10,783 nt of DNA from an uncultured Opitutia bacterium (GCA_903859115.1 CAIOLH010000251.1:1-10783), one strand, 5' to 3'; shown: positions 1 through 6,495, counted from the stretch's first letter. Made by a program: numbers and translations. Notes: generated from the sequence alone by a model not told the origin.

Positions 1-1166
1 AACTGTTCGTACTTATAGGTATAAGCCAAACCGCCTAACATAATCACAAAGATTATAATATTAATAAAATTAACCCCTAAACTCTTACCGCTTTTTAAAG
101 GGAGGCCCAAGAAATAAGCAATCGGGGCAACGAATAATAAGAGGGTTAAGCTGATTAAAATCCCCCCCACACTAAAAGTTAAGAAAACACCAAAGAATAA
201 TAGTAAGGCTATAAAAAGAGAAATTAAGTGCGGGCCACCCAATCGATCGCTATCTTTCTTTCGTCGGAAATGCCAAAAGGTTAATGCAAGAGCGATGGCT
301 GCGTTAAAATAAAAATAAGTGCAGGCATGGGTGCGATTAATGAAGGGTCCAAACGTGCGCGCATTACCGGGGATGGGATATCCTAAAATCGTACCTTCAG
401 TCAGTTGATGGGTATAGCCATAGGCTGCTAGTAAACAGGCTGAGATAATAGTAACCCAAGCGAGGGCAATATAAGCGCGTCGATGAACGAGACCAATGTA
501 TAAAGCACAGAAAAACATCCAGGGCCCGGCAAAAGTTAATAAAACACGCCAAGCATTCATGCCGCCCGGATCGTGCTCATCGGACAGAAATGGAGCCTTT
601 AATCCATTGGGCAGCCAAGAGATATAAGGCTCTCTAAAAATTCTCCAAAATAAATCTCTTTCCGTAACACTGCCCCATGTGTTTAGACCTTGGATAGCGA
701 AGTAAGCAAACAAGACCAATCCCATCCAGAACGGCACACATTTTAATAAATTATTGAAAGTTTCAGAAGCTGGGCGCGATTTAACATCATCGTAAAGTAA
801 ACTAACACCTAAAAGTTGAGCAAATAAAGCAGCTGACGGAAAAGTTATGTAATTTAAAATTTCGTTAGTTCCAGAAATTACACCGCGCACACTTAAAACA
901 ACGAAGGCTACTAAGATTATCGCCCAGATTCCTGCACAGATGGCTTGGGCCCGAAAATTACCTACGGCAATAATCAACGCCCCCAAGGATAGTCCCAAGG
1001 TAAGCATGGTTGCCCACCAAACCACTCCACCCCAGGCCCACGGCATAATAATCAAAATGGTGGCGGCCACGGCAAACAAAGCCAACTCTCGGGGAGTTAA
1101 CGAAGGTCTGCGCGTTTTTATATTTTTATAAAAAACGTGTTTAGAATAAAGAATTTCTTCGGCCAT
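1..1166 (-). CDS. O-antigen ligase/polymerase-like membrane protein (3' end outside window)
   Basis: The frame is open for 388 codons from an ATG and runs off the left edge without a stop, so the C-terminus is missing. The protein is very hydrophobic, with helices at about 27-45, 48-66, 73-95, 143-160, 205-225, 230-250, 284-298, 313-330, 333-355 and 364-383. The motif RTFGPFINRTH (270-280) resembles the conserved G-F-x-N-x-N/T-H signature of the Wzy_C / O-antigen ligase family (PF04932), and SVGG (332-335) sits where many members have SRGG. A longer polar loop lies around 161-205. Such proteins act in the inner membrane, polymerising O-units or joining polysaccharide to lipid A-core on the periplasmic side; which of these applies cannot be told. 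It starts 3 nt after the kdsD stop, without a visible Shine-Dalgarno, so it is probably translationally coupled as the last visible operon gene. Family call is fairly safe, exact role is not. Confidence 0.8.
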   Translation of the reverse strand, partial: MAEEILYSKHVFYKNIKTRRPSLTPRELALFAVAATILIIMPWAWGGVVWWATMLTLGLSLGALIIAVGNFRAQAICAGIWAIILVAFVVLSVRGVISGTNEILNYITFPSAALFAQLLGVSLLYDDVKSRPASETFNNLLKCVPFWMGLVLFAYFAIQGLNTWGSVTERDLFWRIFREPYISWLPNGLKAPFLSDEHDPGGMNAWRVLLTFAGPWMFFCALYIGLVHRRAYIALAWVTIISACLLAAYGYTHQLTEGTILGYPIPGNARTFGPFINRTHACTYFYFNAAIALALTFWHFRRKKDSDRLGGPHLISLFIALLLFFGVFLTFSVGGILISLTLLLFVAPIAYFLGLPLKSGKSLGVNFINIIIFVIMLGGLAYTYKYEQ

Positions 1167-1169
1167 TAA

Positions 1170-2144
1170 TTATACGAGTCCAGCTTGATAGATGTCATGA
1201 ATACGCAGTAAACCTAAACACTTTTGGTTTTCAGGTTGAGTTACTGGCAAAACAGAAATTTGCGAAGGGCGGTCTTCCATCACGCGCGCGGCATCAATGA
1301 GAGAAACCTGTGGATGAGTCCGAATGGGATTTTTGGTCATTAGATCAACAACCTTGGCGGTATTTAAATCGATACCTCGACTCAATGCTCGACGAAGATC
1401 TCCATCGGTAATCAGTCCCATTAAAATTCCTTCCGTATTTAAAATACAGGCGGCTCCATTGGGATAGGTGGTCATCGCAATAACGGCTTCACGTAATGAG
1501 GCGGTGACATCTACTCGCGCACAGCGCTCAATGGACTGAAAAACTTCTCCAACGGTCAACGTGAGATTACGACCCAATTGACCCGCAGGATGAAATCTTG
1601 CGAAGTCGGAAGCCCCAAAACCACGTTGTGTAATTAAGGCGGCCGCCAAGGCATCCCCTAATGCTAAAGTCAGAAGCGTACTCGTCGTTGGAACAAGTCC
1701 TAAAGGATCCGCTTCAGGGCGCGCACCAATATCTAAAACAAAATCCGATTGAGTCGCTAGGGGTGACTGCGTGTTACCCACTAAGGCAATCAACGGTGAT
1801 TTAAAGGAGCGCAACACAGGCAAGAGTCGAACCAACTCAGCGGTCGCACCGGAACGAGAAATTAAAATAATAGGGTCGCCCGATTGTAAAATCCCCAAGT
1901 CTCCATGAACCGCATCGGCGGCATGTAAAAATATGGCGGGTGTCCCCGTACTGCAAAGGGTGGCCGCAATTTTTTGTGCGATGAGACCCGACTTACCAAC
2001 GCCAATTAAAACAACTTTACCTGAATGTTTAGCGATTAAATCAACCACCTTGGTGAATGATCCATCGAGACGTTGCGAAAGTTCGGTCAACGCTTCGGCT
2101 TCAGCTTTCAATAAAGACTGGGCAGACTGGAGTGGTGTAGTCAT
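1170..2144 (-). CDS. kdsD: D-arabinose-5-phosphate isomerase, SIS plus two CBS domains
   Basis: Converts D-ribulose 5-phosphate to D-arabinose 5-phosphate, the first committed step towards Kdo of the LPS inner core; cytoplasmic. The 324 residues match the usual KdsD/KpsF/GutQ length (E. coli KdsD 328). An N-terminal SIS domain (about 30-170) carries GVGKSG (48-53), SRSGATAE (96-103), EADPLGLVPTTST (144-156) and HPAGQLGR (185-192). The four catalytic residues known for the E. coli enzyme (K59, E111, E152, H193) correspond at a constant offset to K51, E103, E144 and H185, all present. Two CBS domains follow (about 200-258 and 265-322), the first containing ITDGDLRRAL. It lies 3 nt after kdsB and 3 nt before the ligase-like gene. 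KpsF (capsule) and GutQ are paralogues with the same activity; the neighbouring kdsB supports a Kdo role. kdsA and kdsC are not in the window. Confidence 0.95.
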   Translation of the reverse strand: MTTPLQSAQSLLKAEAEALTELSQRLDGSFTKVVDLIAKHSGKVVLIGVGKSGLIAQKIAATLCSTGTPAIFLHAADAVHGDLGILQSGDPIILISRSGATAELVRLLPVLRSFKSPLIALVGNTQSPLATQSDFVLDIGARPEADPLGLVPTTSTLLTLALGDALAAALITQRGFGASDFARFHPAGQLGRNLTLTVGEVFQSIERCARVDVTASLREAVIAMTTYPNGAACILNTEGILMGLITDGDLRRALSRGIDLNTAKVVDLMTKNPIRTHPQVSLIDAARVMEDRPSQISVLPVTQPENQKCLGLLRIHDIYQAGLV

Positions 2145-2147
2145 AAA

Positions 2148-2879
2148 TTATTTTAGGAGTTTTCGCGCAGCCACCAAATCTTCAGCGGTATCAATGGCGA
2201 CAGGGTGATATTGCGTTTCGATGGTTTGGAATTTAAAACCATGCGCTAAAAATCTTAATTGTTCTAAAGATTCTACCGACTCCAGAGTGGTCGCGGATAA
2301 TTTTGGGTAGCGAGCTAAAGTGTCCCGATTGTATCCATAAACTCCGATATGCGACCAATAGGGAAATTCATTTAACCAATCTTTAATTTCTTTGCCTCTA
2401 AAAAATGGAATAGCACTACGAGAAAAATAAAGGGCTTCGCCGTTTTCCGCCCGGACAACTTTGACCACGCTGGAAGACTGGAGACGTTCTACTTGGGTAA
2501 TTTTAGAAACTGCCGTAACCAAGGAACATTGGGTTTTTTTCCAACAGGTTATTAAATCATCAAGTAACATGGGTTCGATAAATGGCTCGTCGCCTTGAAC
2601 ATTGATAAAAAAGTCACCGGGCAACTGATCGAGGATGCTAGAGATTCTAGCCGTCCCCGATGGACAGTCTGGCGAAGTCATCAATACCTCGGCGCCAAAT
2701 TTTCGGGCGACCTCTGCCACTTCTTCAGCGTCCGTGACTATCACCACCCGTTCCGCTTGTTTTACTTTCTTCGCTCTCTCCCAAACGTGTTGTACCACAG
2801 GCTTGCCGCCTAAATCCAAAAGAACTTTACGCGGTAATCGCGTAGAGGCCAGACGAGCAGGAATACAAAGTGTGACCAT
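2148..2879 (-). CDS. kdsB: 3-deoxy-manno-octulosonate cytidylyltransferase (CMP-Kdo synthetase)
   Basis: Activates Kdo with CTP to CMP-Kdo, the donor for Kdo transfer to lipid A; cytoplasmic, Mg-dependent. With the start chosen here the protein has 243 residues, close to E. coli KdsB (248). Visible motifs: IPARLASTRLPRK (6-18) for nucleotide binding, NVQGDEP (93-99) with the metal-binding Asp at 97, YFSRSAIP (151-158), HIGVYGY (177-183), LESVESLEQLR (199-209) and AIDTAEDL (228-235) with the second metal-binding Asp at 230. A longer reading from 2921 would add 14 residues and overlap fcl; it was rejected because family members begin right at the M-x-x-x-x-IPAR segment and the 2879 start lies 5 nt after the fcl stop. 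No Shine-Dalgarno is visible, so coupling to fcl translation is likely. Paired with kdsD immediately downstream. Confidence 0.95.
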   Translation of the reverse strand: MVTLCIPARLASTRLPRKVLLDLGGKPVVQHVWERAKKVKQAERVVIVTDAEEVAEVARKFGAEVLMTSPDCPSGTARISSILDQLPGDFFINVQGDEPFIEPMLLDDLITCWKKTQCSLVTAVSKITQVERLQSSSVVKVVRAENGEALYFSRSAIPFFRGKEIKDWLNEFPYWSHIGVYGYNRDTLARYPKLSATTLESVESLEQLRFLAHGFKFQTIETQYHPVAIDTAEDLVAARKLLK

Positions 2880-2884
2880 TAAAT

Positions 2885-3826
2885 TTATTTTCGGAGATTG
2901 GATTCGTTCCAGAGATACCACTGATAAACTTCTTGGATTCCCTGTTTTAACGAAATTTTTGGAGTCCAGCCCAGCGCTTGAATTCTGGAATTATCCATTA
3001 TTTTACGCGGAGTGCCGTCCGGCTTAGATTTATCGAATTCTAATTTGCCATGGTAACCAACAACCATCGCCACCGTTTCAGCGAGAGCCTGAATAGTGAC
3101 CTCTTGCCCAGAACCCATGTTAATGGTGCCTGGCTCAGAATACTTGTCCATTAAAAGTAGGCAGGCTTGAGCCAAATCATCGACGTGTAAAAATTCACGC
3201 AGTGGTAGGCCGGTACCCCATAATTTCACGACAGCATCTCCACGTAATTTCGCTTCATTCATTTTGCGAATAATAGCGGGCAGAACATGAGAATTTTCTA
3301 AACTGAAATTGTCGCCTGGACCGTAAAGATTACAGGGCATCGCGCTAATAAAATCAGCGCCGTATTGTTGGCGGGCAAACGTACAGAGTTTGATGCCAGC
3401 AATTTTCGCGAGAGCATAAGCTTCGTTGGTAACTTCTAATGGCCCAGTTAAAAGTGAACTCTCTTTAATAGGCTGAGGGGCTAGCTTCGGATATATACAA
3501 CTCGATCCTAGGAATAATAATTTTTTGACCTTACTTTGGCGCGCGGCTTCAATCACGTTGGTCGACATGATTAAATTGTCGTAAATAAAATCGTAAGGGG
3601 CGGTAGAGTTATAATGAATTCCCCCCACTCGGGCAGCAGCCATAATAACGTAAGTCGGTTTTTCTTGAGCAAAAAATTCTTTAACAGCCGCACTATCACG
3701 TAAATCGAGCTCCTCTGATGTCCGTCCAATGATTTGAGTGTGACCCGCTTTTTTTAGAGCACGCACGATAGCTGAGCCAACCATACCACGGTGACCCGCT
3801 ACATATATTTTTTCCTGTAATTCCAT
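2885..3826 (-). CDS. fcl: GDP-L-fucose synthase (GDP-4-keto-6-deoxy-mannose epimerase/reductase)
   Basis: Second enzyme of GDP-L-fucose synthesis: 3,5-epimerisation and NADPH-dependent 4-reduction of GDP-4-keto-6-deoxy-D-mannose, the product of Gmd. The 313 residues form one extended short-chain dehydrogenase domain. Visible: the Rossmann motif GHRGMVGSA (11-19), RVGGIHYN (66-73), GSSCIYPK (107-114), Y137 with K141 in YALAKIAG as the catalytic Tyr/Lys pair, C110 and H180 as the expected epimerisation residues, and LYGPGDNF (167-174). The length is typical of WcaG/Fcl (E. coli 321). Its ATG follows the gmd stop with no intervening base (TAA-ATG), which strongly suggests coupled translation of the two consecutive pathway enzymes. 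Also called wcaG in other genomes. Confidence 0.96.
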   Translation of the reverse strand: MELQEKIYVAGHRGMVGSAIVRALKKAGHTQIIGRTSEELDLRDSAAVKEFFAQEKPTYVIMAAARVGGIHYNSTAPYDFIYDNLIMSTNVIEAARQSKVKKLLFLGSSCIYPKLAPQPIKESSLLTGPLEVTNEAYALAKIAGIKLCTFARQQYGADFISAMPCNLYGPGDNFSLENSHVLPAIIRKMNEAKLRGDAVVKLWGTGLPLREFLHVDDLAQACLLLMDKYSEPGTINMGSGQEVTIQALAETVAMVVGYHGKLEFDKSKPDGTPRKIMDNSRIQALGWTPKISLKQGIQEVYQWYLWNESNLRK

Positions 3827-4888
3827 TTAGCGATGTTTGTGTGAAAGTGTCTTAATGTCATTATCGACCATGCGATTAACTAATTGCTCAAAAGAAGTTT
3901 GTTGCGGATTCCATTTGAGTTCGCGAATGGCTTTGGTGGGGTCGCCCAATAATTGATCCACTTCGGTCGGACGGAAATATTTAGGGTCTACCGCCACCAA
4001 GGTACGATTAGTTTTCTTATCGATACCTTTTTCATCTACGCCTGTTCCCTTCCACTCCAACTCAATTCCCGCACGCTTGAAGGCGAGATTACAAAACTCT
4101 CTCACCGTATACATCTTACCCGTCGCAATAACGAAATCGTCGGGTTGGTGATGCTGTAAAATCATCCACATGCATTGAACGAAGTCTGGGGCATAACCCC
4201 AGTCGCGCTGGGCGGAAAGATTTCCTAAATAAAGGCAGTCTTGACGGCCTAAAACAATATTGGCGACGGCGAGACTGATTTTGCGTGTAACGAAAGTTTC
4301 GCCACGGCGTTCAGATTCGTGGTTAAACAAAATCCCATTACTCGCAAACATCCCGTAAGCTTCGCGGTAATTTCGGGTAATCCAATAGGCGTAGATTTTG
4401 GCTACACCATAAGGGCTACGTGGATAGAAAGGAGTAGTTTCCGATTGAGGCACTTCGGTGACCTTACCGTAAAGTTCAGAAGTAGAAGCCTGGTAAATTT
4501 TTACTTTTTTCTCTAACTTAAGAATTCTGATAGCTTCTAATAATCGCAAGGTGCCCACGCCATCCGTGTCGGCTGTATATTCAGGAACTTCGAACGAAAC
4601 CTTCACGTGCGACATGGCGCCTAGGTTATAAATTTCATCGGGCTGTACTTCACCGATGATTCGAACTAAATTTGTGCTGTCGGTTAAATCACCATAATGC
4701 AGAGCGATTTTTTTGACGTGAATGTCGCGAACCAGATCCTCCATGTAGAGGTGTTCAATCCGCTCGGTGTTAAAACTAGATGAACGACGGATAACTCCGT
4801 GAACTTCATAACCCTTGGAGAGTAATAATTCTGCCAAGTACGAACCGTCTTGTCCGGTGATACCTGTAATGAGTGCGCGTTTTTTCAT
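3827..4888 (-). CDS. gmd: GDP-mannose 4,6-dehydratase
   Basis: Removes water from GDP-D-mannose to give GDP-4-keto-6-deoxy-D-mannose, the branch point to GDP-fucose, GDP-rhamnose and similar sugars; the adjacent fcl points to GDP-L-fucose. The 353 residues show the NADP-binding [14 protein letters not shown] (9-22), [15 protein letters not shown] (34-48), [10 protein letters not shown] (65-74), [11 protein letters not shown] (133-143) with catalytic T136 and E138, and [10 protein letters not shown] (155-164) with Y160 and K164. [15 protein letters not shown] (189-203) is a hallmark of Gmd, as are the RDWGYAPD and YFRPTEVD segments. This is near-canonical Gmd, full length, with no missing catalytic residue. 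It starts 5 nt after the upstream nucleotidyltransferase gene, again without a visible Shine-Dalgarno. Confidence 0.97.
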   Translation of the reverse strand: MKKRALITGITGQDGSYLAELLLSKGYEVHGVIRRSSSFNTERIEHLYMEDLVRDIHVKKIALHYGDLTDSTNLVRIIGEVQPDEIYNLGAMSHVKVSFEVPEYTADTDGVGTLRLLEAIRILKLEKKVKIYQASTSELYGKVTEVPQSETTPFYPRSPYGVAKIYAYWITRNYREAYGMFASNGILFNHESERRGETFVTRKISLAVANIVLGRQDCLYLGNLSAQRDWGYAPDFVQCMWMILQHHQPDDFVIATGKMYTVREFCNLAFKRAGIELEWKGTGVDEKGIDKKTNRTLVAVDPKYFRPTEVDQLLGDPTKAIRELKWNPQQTSFEQLVNRMVDNDIKTLSHKHR

Positions 4889-4893
4889 TGTTT

Positions 4894-5328
4894 TTAAATT
4901 TTGTTTTTGGCTTCAGCGATAATTCTCGAACTGCTATCGATCTTCGCACCAAGGCCATCAATCAAATGAGCGCCGTATTTTTGCAGCACCGTCATTTCCG
5001 GAATATTACCTGCGTTACGATCGCCACCCTTACAGAAGACAACGTCATGGCCCTGTGCTTTGGCTTCTTTGATTAAAACTTCTAAGGTCGCGCATACAGA
5101 ACCATCTTGATCGATGGCGAGGATGGCTCGGTCCACGACGCGGAGAGCGGTCGTCACCGCGAGTCGGGTATCTTGATCGATAAAGGCTTTGCCCTTTTTT
5201 AAGGCCGCTTGGACATCGTTGTTAACAATGACCCAAAGTTTATCGCCCTGCTCCTTCGATAAATTGAGTAATTCTAAATGCCCACGATGCATGGGATCAA
5301 AGTATCCGCTAGTGATTGCGATTTTCAT
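4894..5328 (-). CDS. Small HxGH nucleotidyltransferase (cytidylyltransferase-like), substrate unknown
   Basis: A 144-residue single-domain protein of the nucleotidyltransferase superfamily that includes TagD (glycerol-3-phosphate cytidylyltransferase) and the C-terminal half of HldE/RfaE. Visible motifs are the N-terminal [10 protein letters not shown] (8-17) with the HxGH signature (14-17), the [13 protein letters not shown] segment (35-47), CKGGDRN (99-105) and DSSSRII (131-137), the last equivalent to the C-terminal ISSTxI-like signature. It therefore probably transfers AMP or CMP from a nucleoside triphosphate to a phosphorylated small molecule. As first gene of a GDP-fucose/Kdo operon it may activate a sugar phosphate, a polyol phosphate or another polysaccharide substituent. 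Neither nucleotide nor acceptor can be read from the sequence, so no gene symbol is given. The start is preceded by AAACATCCT, with no Shine-Dalgarno. Confidence 0.85.
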   Translation of the reverse strand: MKIAITSGYFDPMHRGHLELLNLSKEQGDKLWVIVNNDVQAALKKGKAFIDQDTRLAVTTALRVVDRAILAIDQDGSVCATLEVLIKEAKAQGHDVVFCKGGDRNAGNIPEMTVLQKYGAHLIDGLGAKIDSSSRIIAEAKNKI

Positions 5329-5352
5329 AGGATGTTTTTGAGAAAGGCTTAC

Positions 5353-5363
5353 AGGCTACCGCT
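5353..5363 (-). promoter_or_regulatory. ops/JUMPStart-like element in leader of polysaccharide operon
   Basis: Read on the minus strand this is AGCGGTAGCCT. The established ops element of RfaH-dependent operons is GGCGGTAGYNT, so 10 of 11 positions agree, the sole mismatch being the first base. It lies in the 96-nt leader, 24 nt before the start codon of the first operon gene and downstream of a TATAAT-like box, the position ops occupies in enterobacterial O-antigen and capsule operons. The GCGGTAG core also occurs twice inside coding sequence in this window, so chance cannot be excluded. No RfaH-like gene is present here. Confidence 0.4.
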
Positions 5364-5393
5364 CGTGCCGGAGGGTGAACCGGAACGTGAAGT

Positions 5394-5399
5394 ATTATA
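5394..5399 (-). promoter_or_regulatory. Candidate -10 box for the polysaccharide operon
   Basis: On the minus strand this reads TATAAT, a perfect sigma-70 -10 hexamer, in an A/T-rich stretch between the regulator stop and the first operon gene. Transcription would start near 5387, giving a leader of about 59 nt that contains the ops-like element. No convincing -35 hexamer lies 16-18 nt upstream, so the promoter may be weak, activator-dependent, or absent. Read-through from the regulator gene is the alternative. Confidence 0.4.
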
Positions 5400-5424
5400 T
5401 TTTTACTAATAAAATCAGCCTTAA

Positions 5425-5946
5425 TTACGCCTCGGGAGGAGGGAGTAAAAAGGTGGAGAGTTCGAGAGCTCGACTGTTCCAGCGCTGTAAGCGGGTTAGC
5501 CGATCAATCACCTCTGCCGAGAAATTTTGGTCAGACGCCTCTTTCACTAATTTTTGGAGTAGTGGCTTTGATTCTTCTAAGCTCGGAAGAACCTGATTGC
5601 GCAATAGACCTACCAGCGAAGCTGCTAAAGAGGGTGAAGGTTTCCAGCGCTCCCGACGACTTCCCTTTACCTTAATCGACTCCACCATACCATTGCCCTT
5701 GAGAAACCTAAGTCCTTGACTGACAGAGCCTTTGCTTATGCCAAGGCGGCCTTGAATGACATCAAATTCAAGGGCTTCAGGTGAACTATATAAAAGAGCG
5801 TAGATCTCCGCGACCGACCTTTGAACGCCTAAAATAGCGGCCATCTTCACAAAAAATTTCGTTAACTCCTTTTCTTGAGCTGAAAGCGGCGCGAAATGGG
5901 GCTTTTTCATGGGATTTTTGGACGTTTTTATTGATAGTGTTATCAT
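5425..5946 (-). CDS. GbsR/MarR-like winged-helix transcriptional regulator
   Basis: A 173-residue DNA-binding protein. SVAEIYALLYSSPEALEFD (44-62) followed by LGISKGSVSQGLRFL (68-82) is a typical helix-turn-helix of GbsR/MarR-type regulators. The basic stretch IKVKGSRRERWKP (91-103) forms the probable wing. Residues 106-165 look helical and probably mediate dimerisation. It sits directly upstream of the surface-polysaccharide operon in the same direction, so it probably controls that operon and, given the palindrome upstream, itself; ligand and sign of control are unknown. The start at 5946 follows GGGGCGTAAATA, a marginal Shine-Dalgarno. An internal ATG at 5910 (residue 13, MKKPHFAPLS) is a realistic alternative since the first 12 residues do not resemble the domain. 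The C-terminus ends in a proline-rich LLPPPEA. Confidence 0.82.
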   Translation of the reverse strand: MITLSIKTSKNPMKKPHFAPLSAQEKELTKFFVKMAAILGVQRSVAEIYALLYSSPEALEFDVIQGRLGISKGSVSQGLRFLKGNGMVESIKVKGSRRERWKPSPSLAASLVGLLRNQVLPSLEESKPLLQKLVKEASDQNFSAEVIDRLTRLQRWNSRALELSTFLLPPPEA

Positions 5947-5981
5947 TATTTACGCCCCAATTAAGAAGAACCCGAATTTTC

Positions 5982-6010
5982 ATTTAAAATTGAACTTAGG
6001 CAATGGCTAA
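5982..6010 (-). promoter_or_regulatory. Possible promoter of the regulator gene
   Basis: On the minus strand TTAGCC (6010-6005) and TTAAAT (5987-5982) are separated by 17 nt, a weak sigma-70 match (3/6 and 4/6). It is of interest because the -35-like half lies inside the palindrome at 5992-6014, the arrangement expected for autorepression. By itself the promoter match is poor. Confidence 0.3.
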
Positions 6011-6014
6011 ATTC
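5992..6014. promoter_or_regulatory. 23-bp imperfect palindrome, candidate operator of the MarR-like regulator
   Basis: The element is centred on A6003. Its arms are GAAcTTAGgCA and TGgCTAAaTTC, and 9 of 11 arm positions pair (mismatches at 5995/6011 and 6000/6006). It lies 46-68 nt upstream of the regulator start codon. MarR-family dimers typically bind palindromes of about 16-24 bp near their own promoters, so size and place fit. There is no downstream T-run, which argues against a terminator. Binding is inferred. Confidence 0.5.
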
Positions 6015-6037
6015 CTTTTTCACCTATTCGTAACCAT

Positions 6038-6057
6038 AAAAAAGCCCCATTTGGGCT
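6038..6057 (-). terminator. Rho-independent terminator of tRNA-Glu
   Basis: Read on the minus strand: stem AGCCC, 5-nt loop AAATG, stem GGGCT, then a run of six T. It begins 21 nt beyond the CCA end of the tRNA gene and is correctly oriented for it. The stem is short (5 bp, four of them G-C) but the T-run is clean. It also separates tRNA transcription from the regulator gene. Confidence 0.8.
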
Positions 6058-6078
6058 ATTTTATTAAATTATCCACCT

Positions 6079-6155
6079 TGGCGCCCCCTTGGGGATTCGA
6101 ACCCCAGTTACCTCAGTGAAAACGAGGTGTCCTGACCGGGCTAGACGAAGGGGGC
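6079..6155 (-). tRNA. tRNA-Glu (anticodon TTC), CCA encoded
   Basis: The 77-nt gene folds into a full cloverleaf. The acceptor stem is GCCCCCT with AGGGGGC, discriminator G, and a genomically encoded CCA. The D-arm begins GTCTAGCCCGGTCAGGAC. The anticodon stem is CCTCG with TGAGG (one G-T pair) around the loop TTTTCAC, giving anticodon TTC. The T-arm is CTGGGGTTCGAATCCCCAA. The sequence closely resembles bacterial tRNA-Glu. It has its own terminator and a plausible promoter. Confidence 0.97.
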
Positions 6156-6171
6156 ACACGGTGGAATGGGG

Positions 6172-6199
6172 AACTTACTACCCTGACCACCTTGGTCAA
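6172..6199 (-). promoter_or_regulatory. Probable promoter of tRNA-Glu
   Basis: On the minus strand TTGACC (6199-6194, 5 of 6 matches to the -35 consensus) is followed after 16 nt by TAAGTT (6177-6172, 3 of 6). Transcription would then start roughly 10 nt before the mature tRNA end at 6155. The -35 overlaps a perfect 6-bp inverted repeat, TGACCA-CCT-TGGTCA (6184-6198). The -10 match is weak. Confidence 0.45.
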
Positions 6200-6238
6200 G
6201 TATTTTGAAAGTTTAGAGAGATTTCGTTCCGCCATGCT

Positions 6239-6412
6239 CTACCGGCCGAACAAACTACGGTCCTCTATCGGATCGGCCGAGCGATTGGCACCTTTGAGGT
6301 GTGCGTTTTTGGCGAGGACGTACCCACCCCAGGCGGCCGTTCCGATAAAAATTATTATAAAGATAAAAAGTCTGACCCGAGACGTCGGAGGGTGATTTTT
6401 ATTTTCACTCAT
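6239..6412 (-). CDS. Probable small single-pass membrane protein, 57 aa
   Basis: An ATG frame of 57 codons ending in TAG, in a stretch that otherwise holds no gene. The peptide begins with a polar, positively charged segment (MSENKNHPPTSRVR), followed by a single strongly hydrophobic helix at about 15-34 containing LFIFIIIFIGTAAW. A charged, probably periplasmic tail of about 23 residues ends in EDRSLFGR. Positive charges before the helix suggest N-in topology. AAGG about 13 nt upstream is a weak ribosome-binding site at best. The gene ends 83 nt before the tRNA-Glu gene on the same strand and diverges from the response-regulator gene. I do not recognise the family. A 67-codon plus-strand frame (6192-6395) overlaps it but lacks domain-like character. 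The short length leaves a real chance that it is not translated. Confidence 0.55.
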   Translation of the reverse strand: MSENKNHPPTSRVRLFIFIIIFIGTAAWGGYVLAKNAHLKGANRSADPIEDRSLFGR

Positions 6413-6465
6413 TTTAAGATATTAACCTTCCCATGAATATTAAATCAATCCATATAAATAAATAA

Positions 6466-6488
6466 GTAATTTAAAACCCCTAAATTAC
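6466..6488. promoter_or_regulatory. Perfect 8-bp inverted repeat abutting the regulator start codon
   Basis: GTAATTTA and TAAATTAC are exact inverted repeats separated by AAACCCC. The element ends 7 nt before the ATG at 6496. As DNA it could be an autoregulatory operator. As RNA it would form an 8-bp hairpin over the ribosome-landing site of a gene with no Shine-Dalgarno. A/T-rich arms raise the chance of coincidence. Confidence 0.4.
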
Positions 6489-6495
6489 ACACCTC

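Noticed and set aside
2880..2921. Upstream ATG that would lengthen kdsB by 14 residues
   Set aside because: The extension overlaps fcl and is absent from the family pattern; the ATG at 2879 gives the canonical N-terminus.
2635..3027. Plus-strand open frame of 130 codons
   Set aside because: It lies antisense to kdsB and fcl, both with full catalytic motifs, and its translation shows no domain-like pattern.
3599..3606. GGCGGTAG matching the ops core, also present at 3988-3995 on the minus strand
   Set aside because: Both lie inside coding sequence (antisense in fcl, sense in gmd) far from operon starts. Taken as chance matches and as a warning about the leader motif.
6073..6195. Nine-base direct repeat CCACCTTGG (6073-6081 and 6187-6195) flanking tRNA-Glu, reminiscent of an attachment site
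   Set aside because: Far too short for a tRNA-type att core. One copy is the CCA end and the other the promoter region, and no integrase or foreign cargo lies between or beside them.
6192..6395. Plus-strand open frame of 67 codons overlapping the small membrane protein gene
   Set aside because: No domain-like features and no ribosome-binding site. It also covers the tRNA promoter region, and the minus-strand frame has the more protein-like layout.
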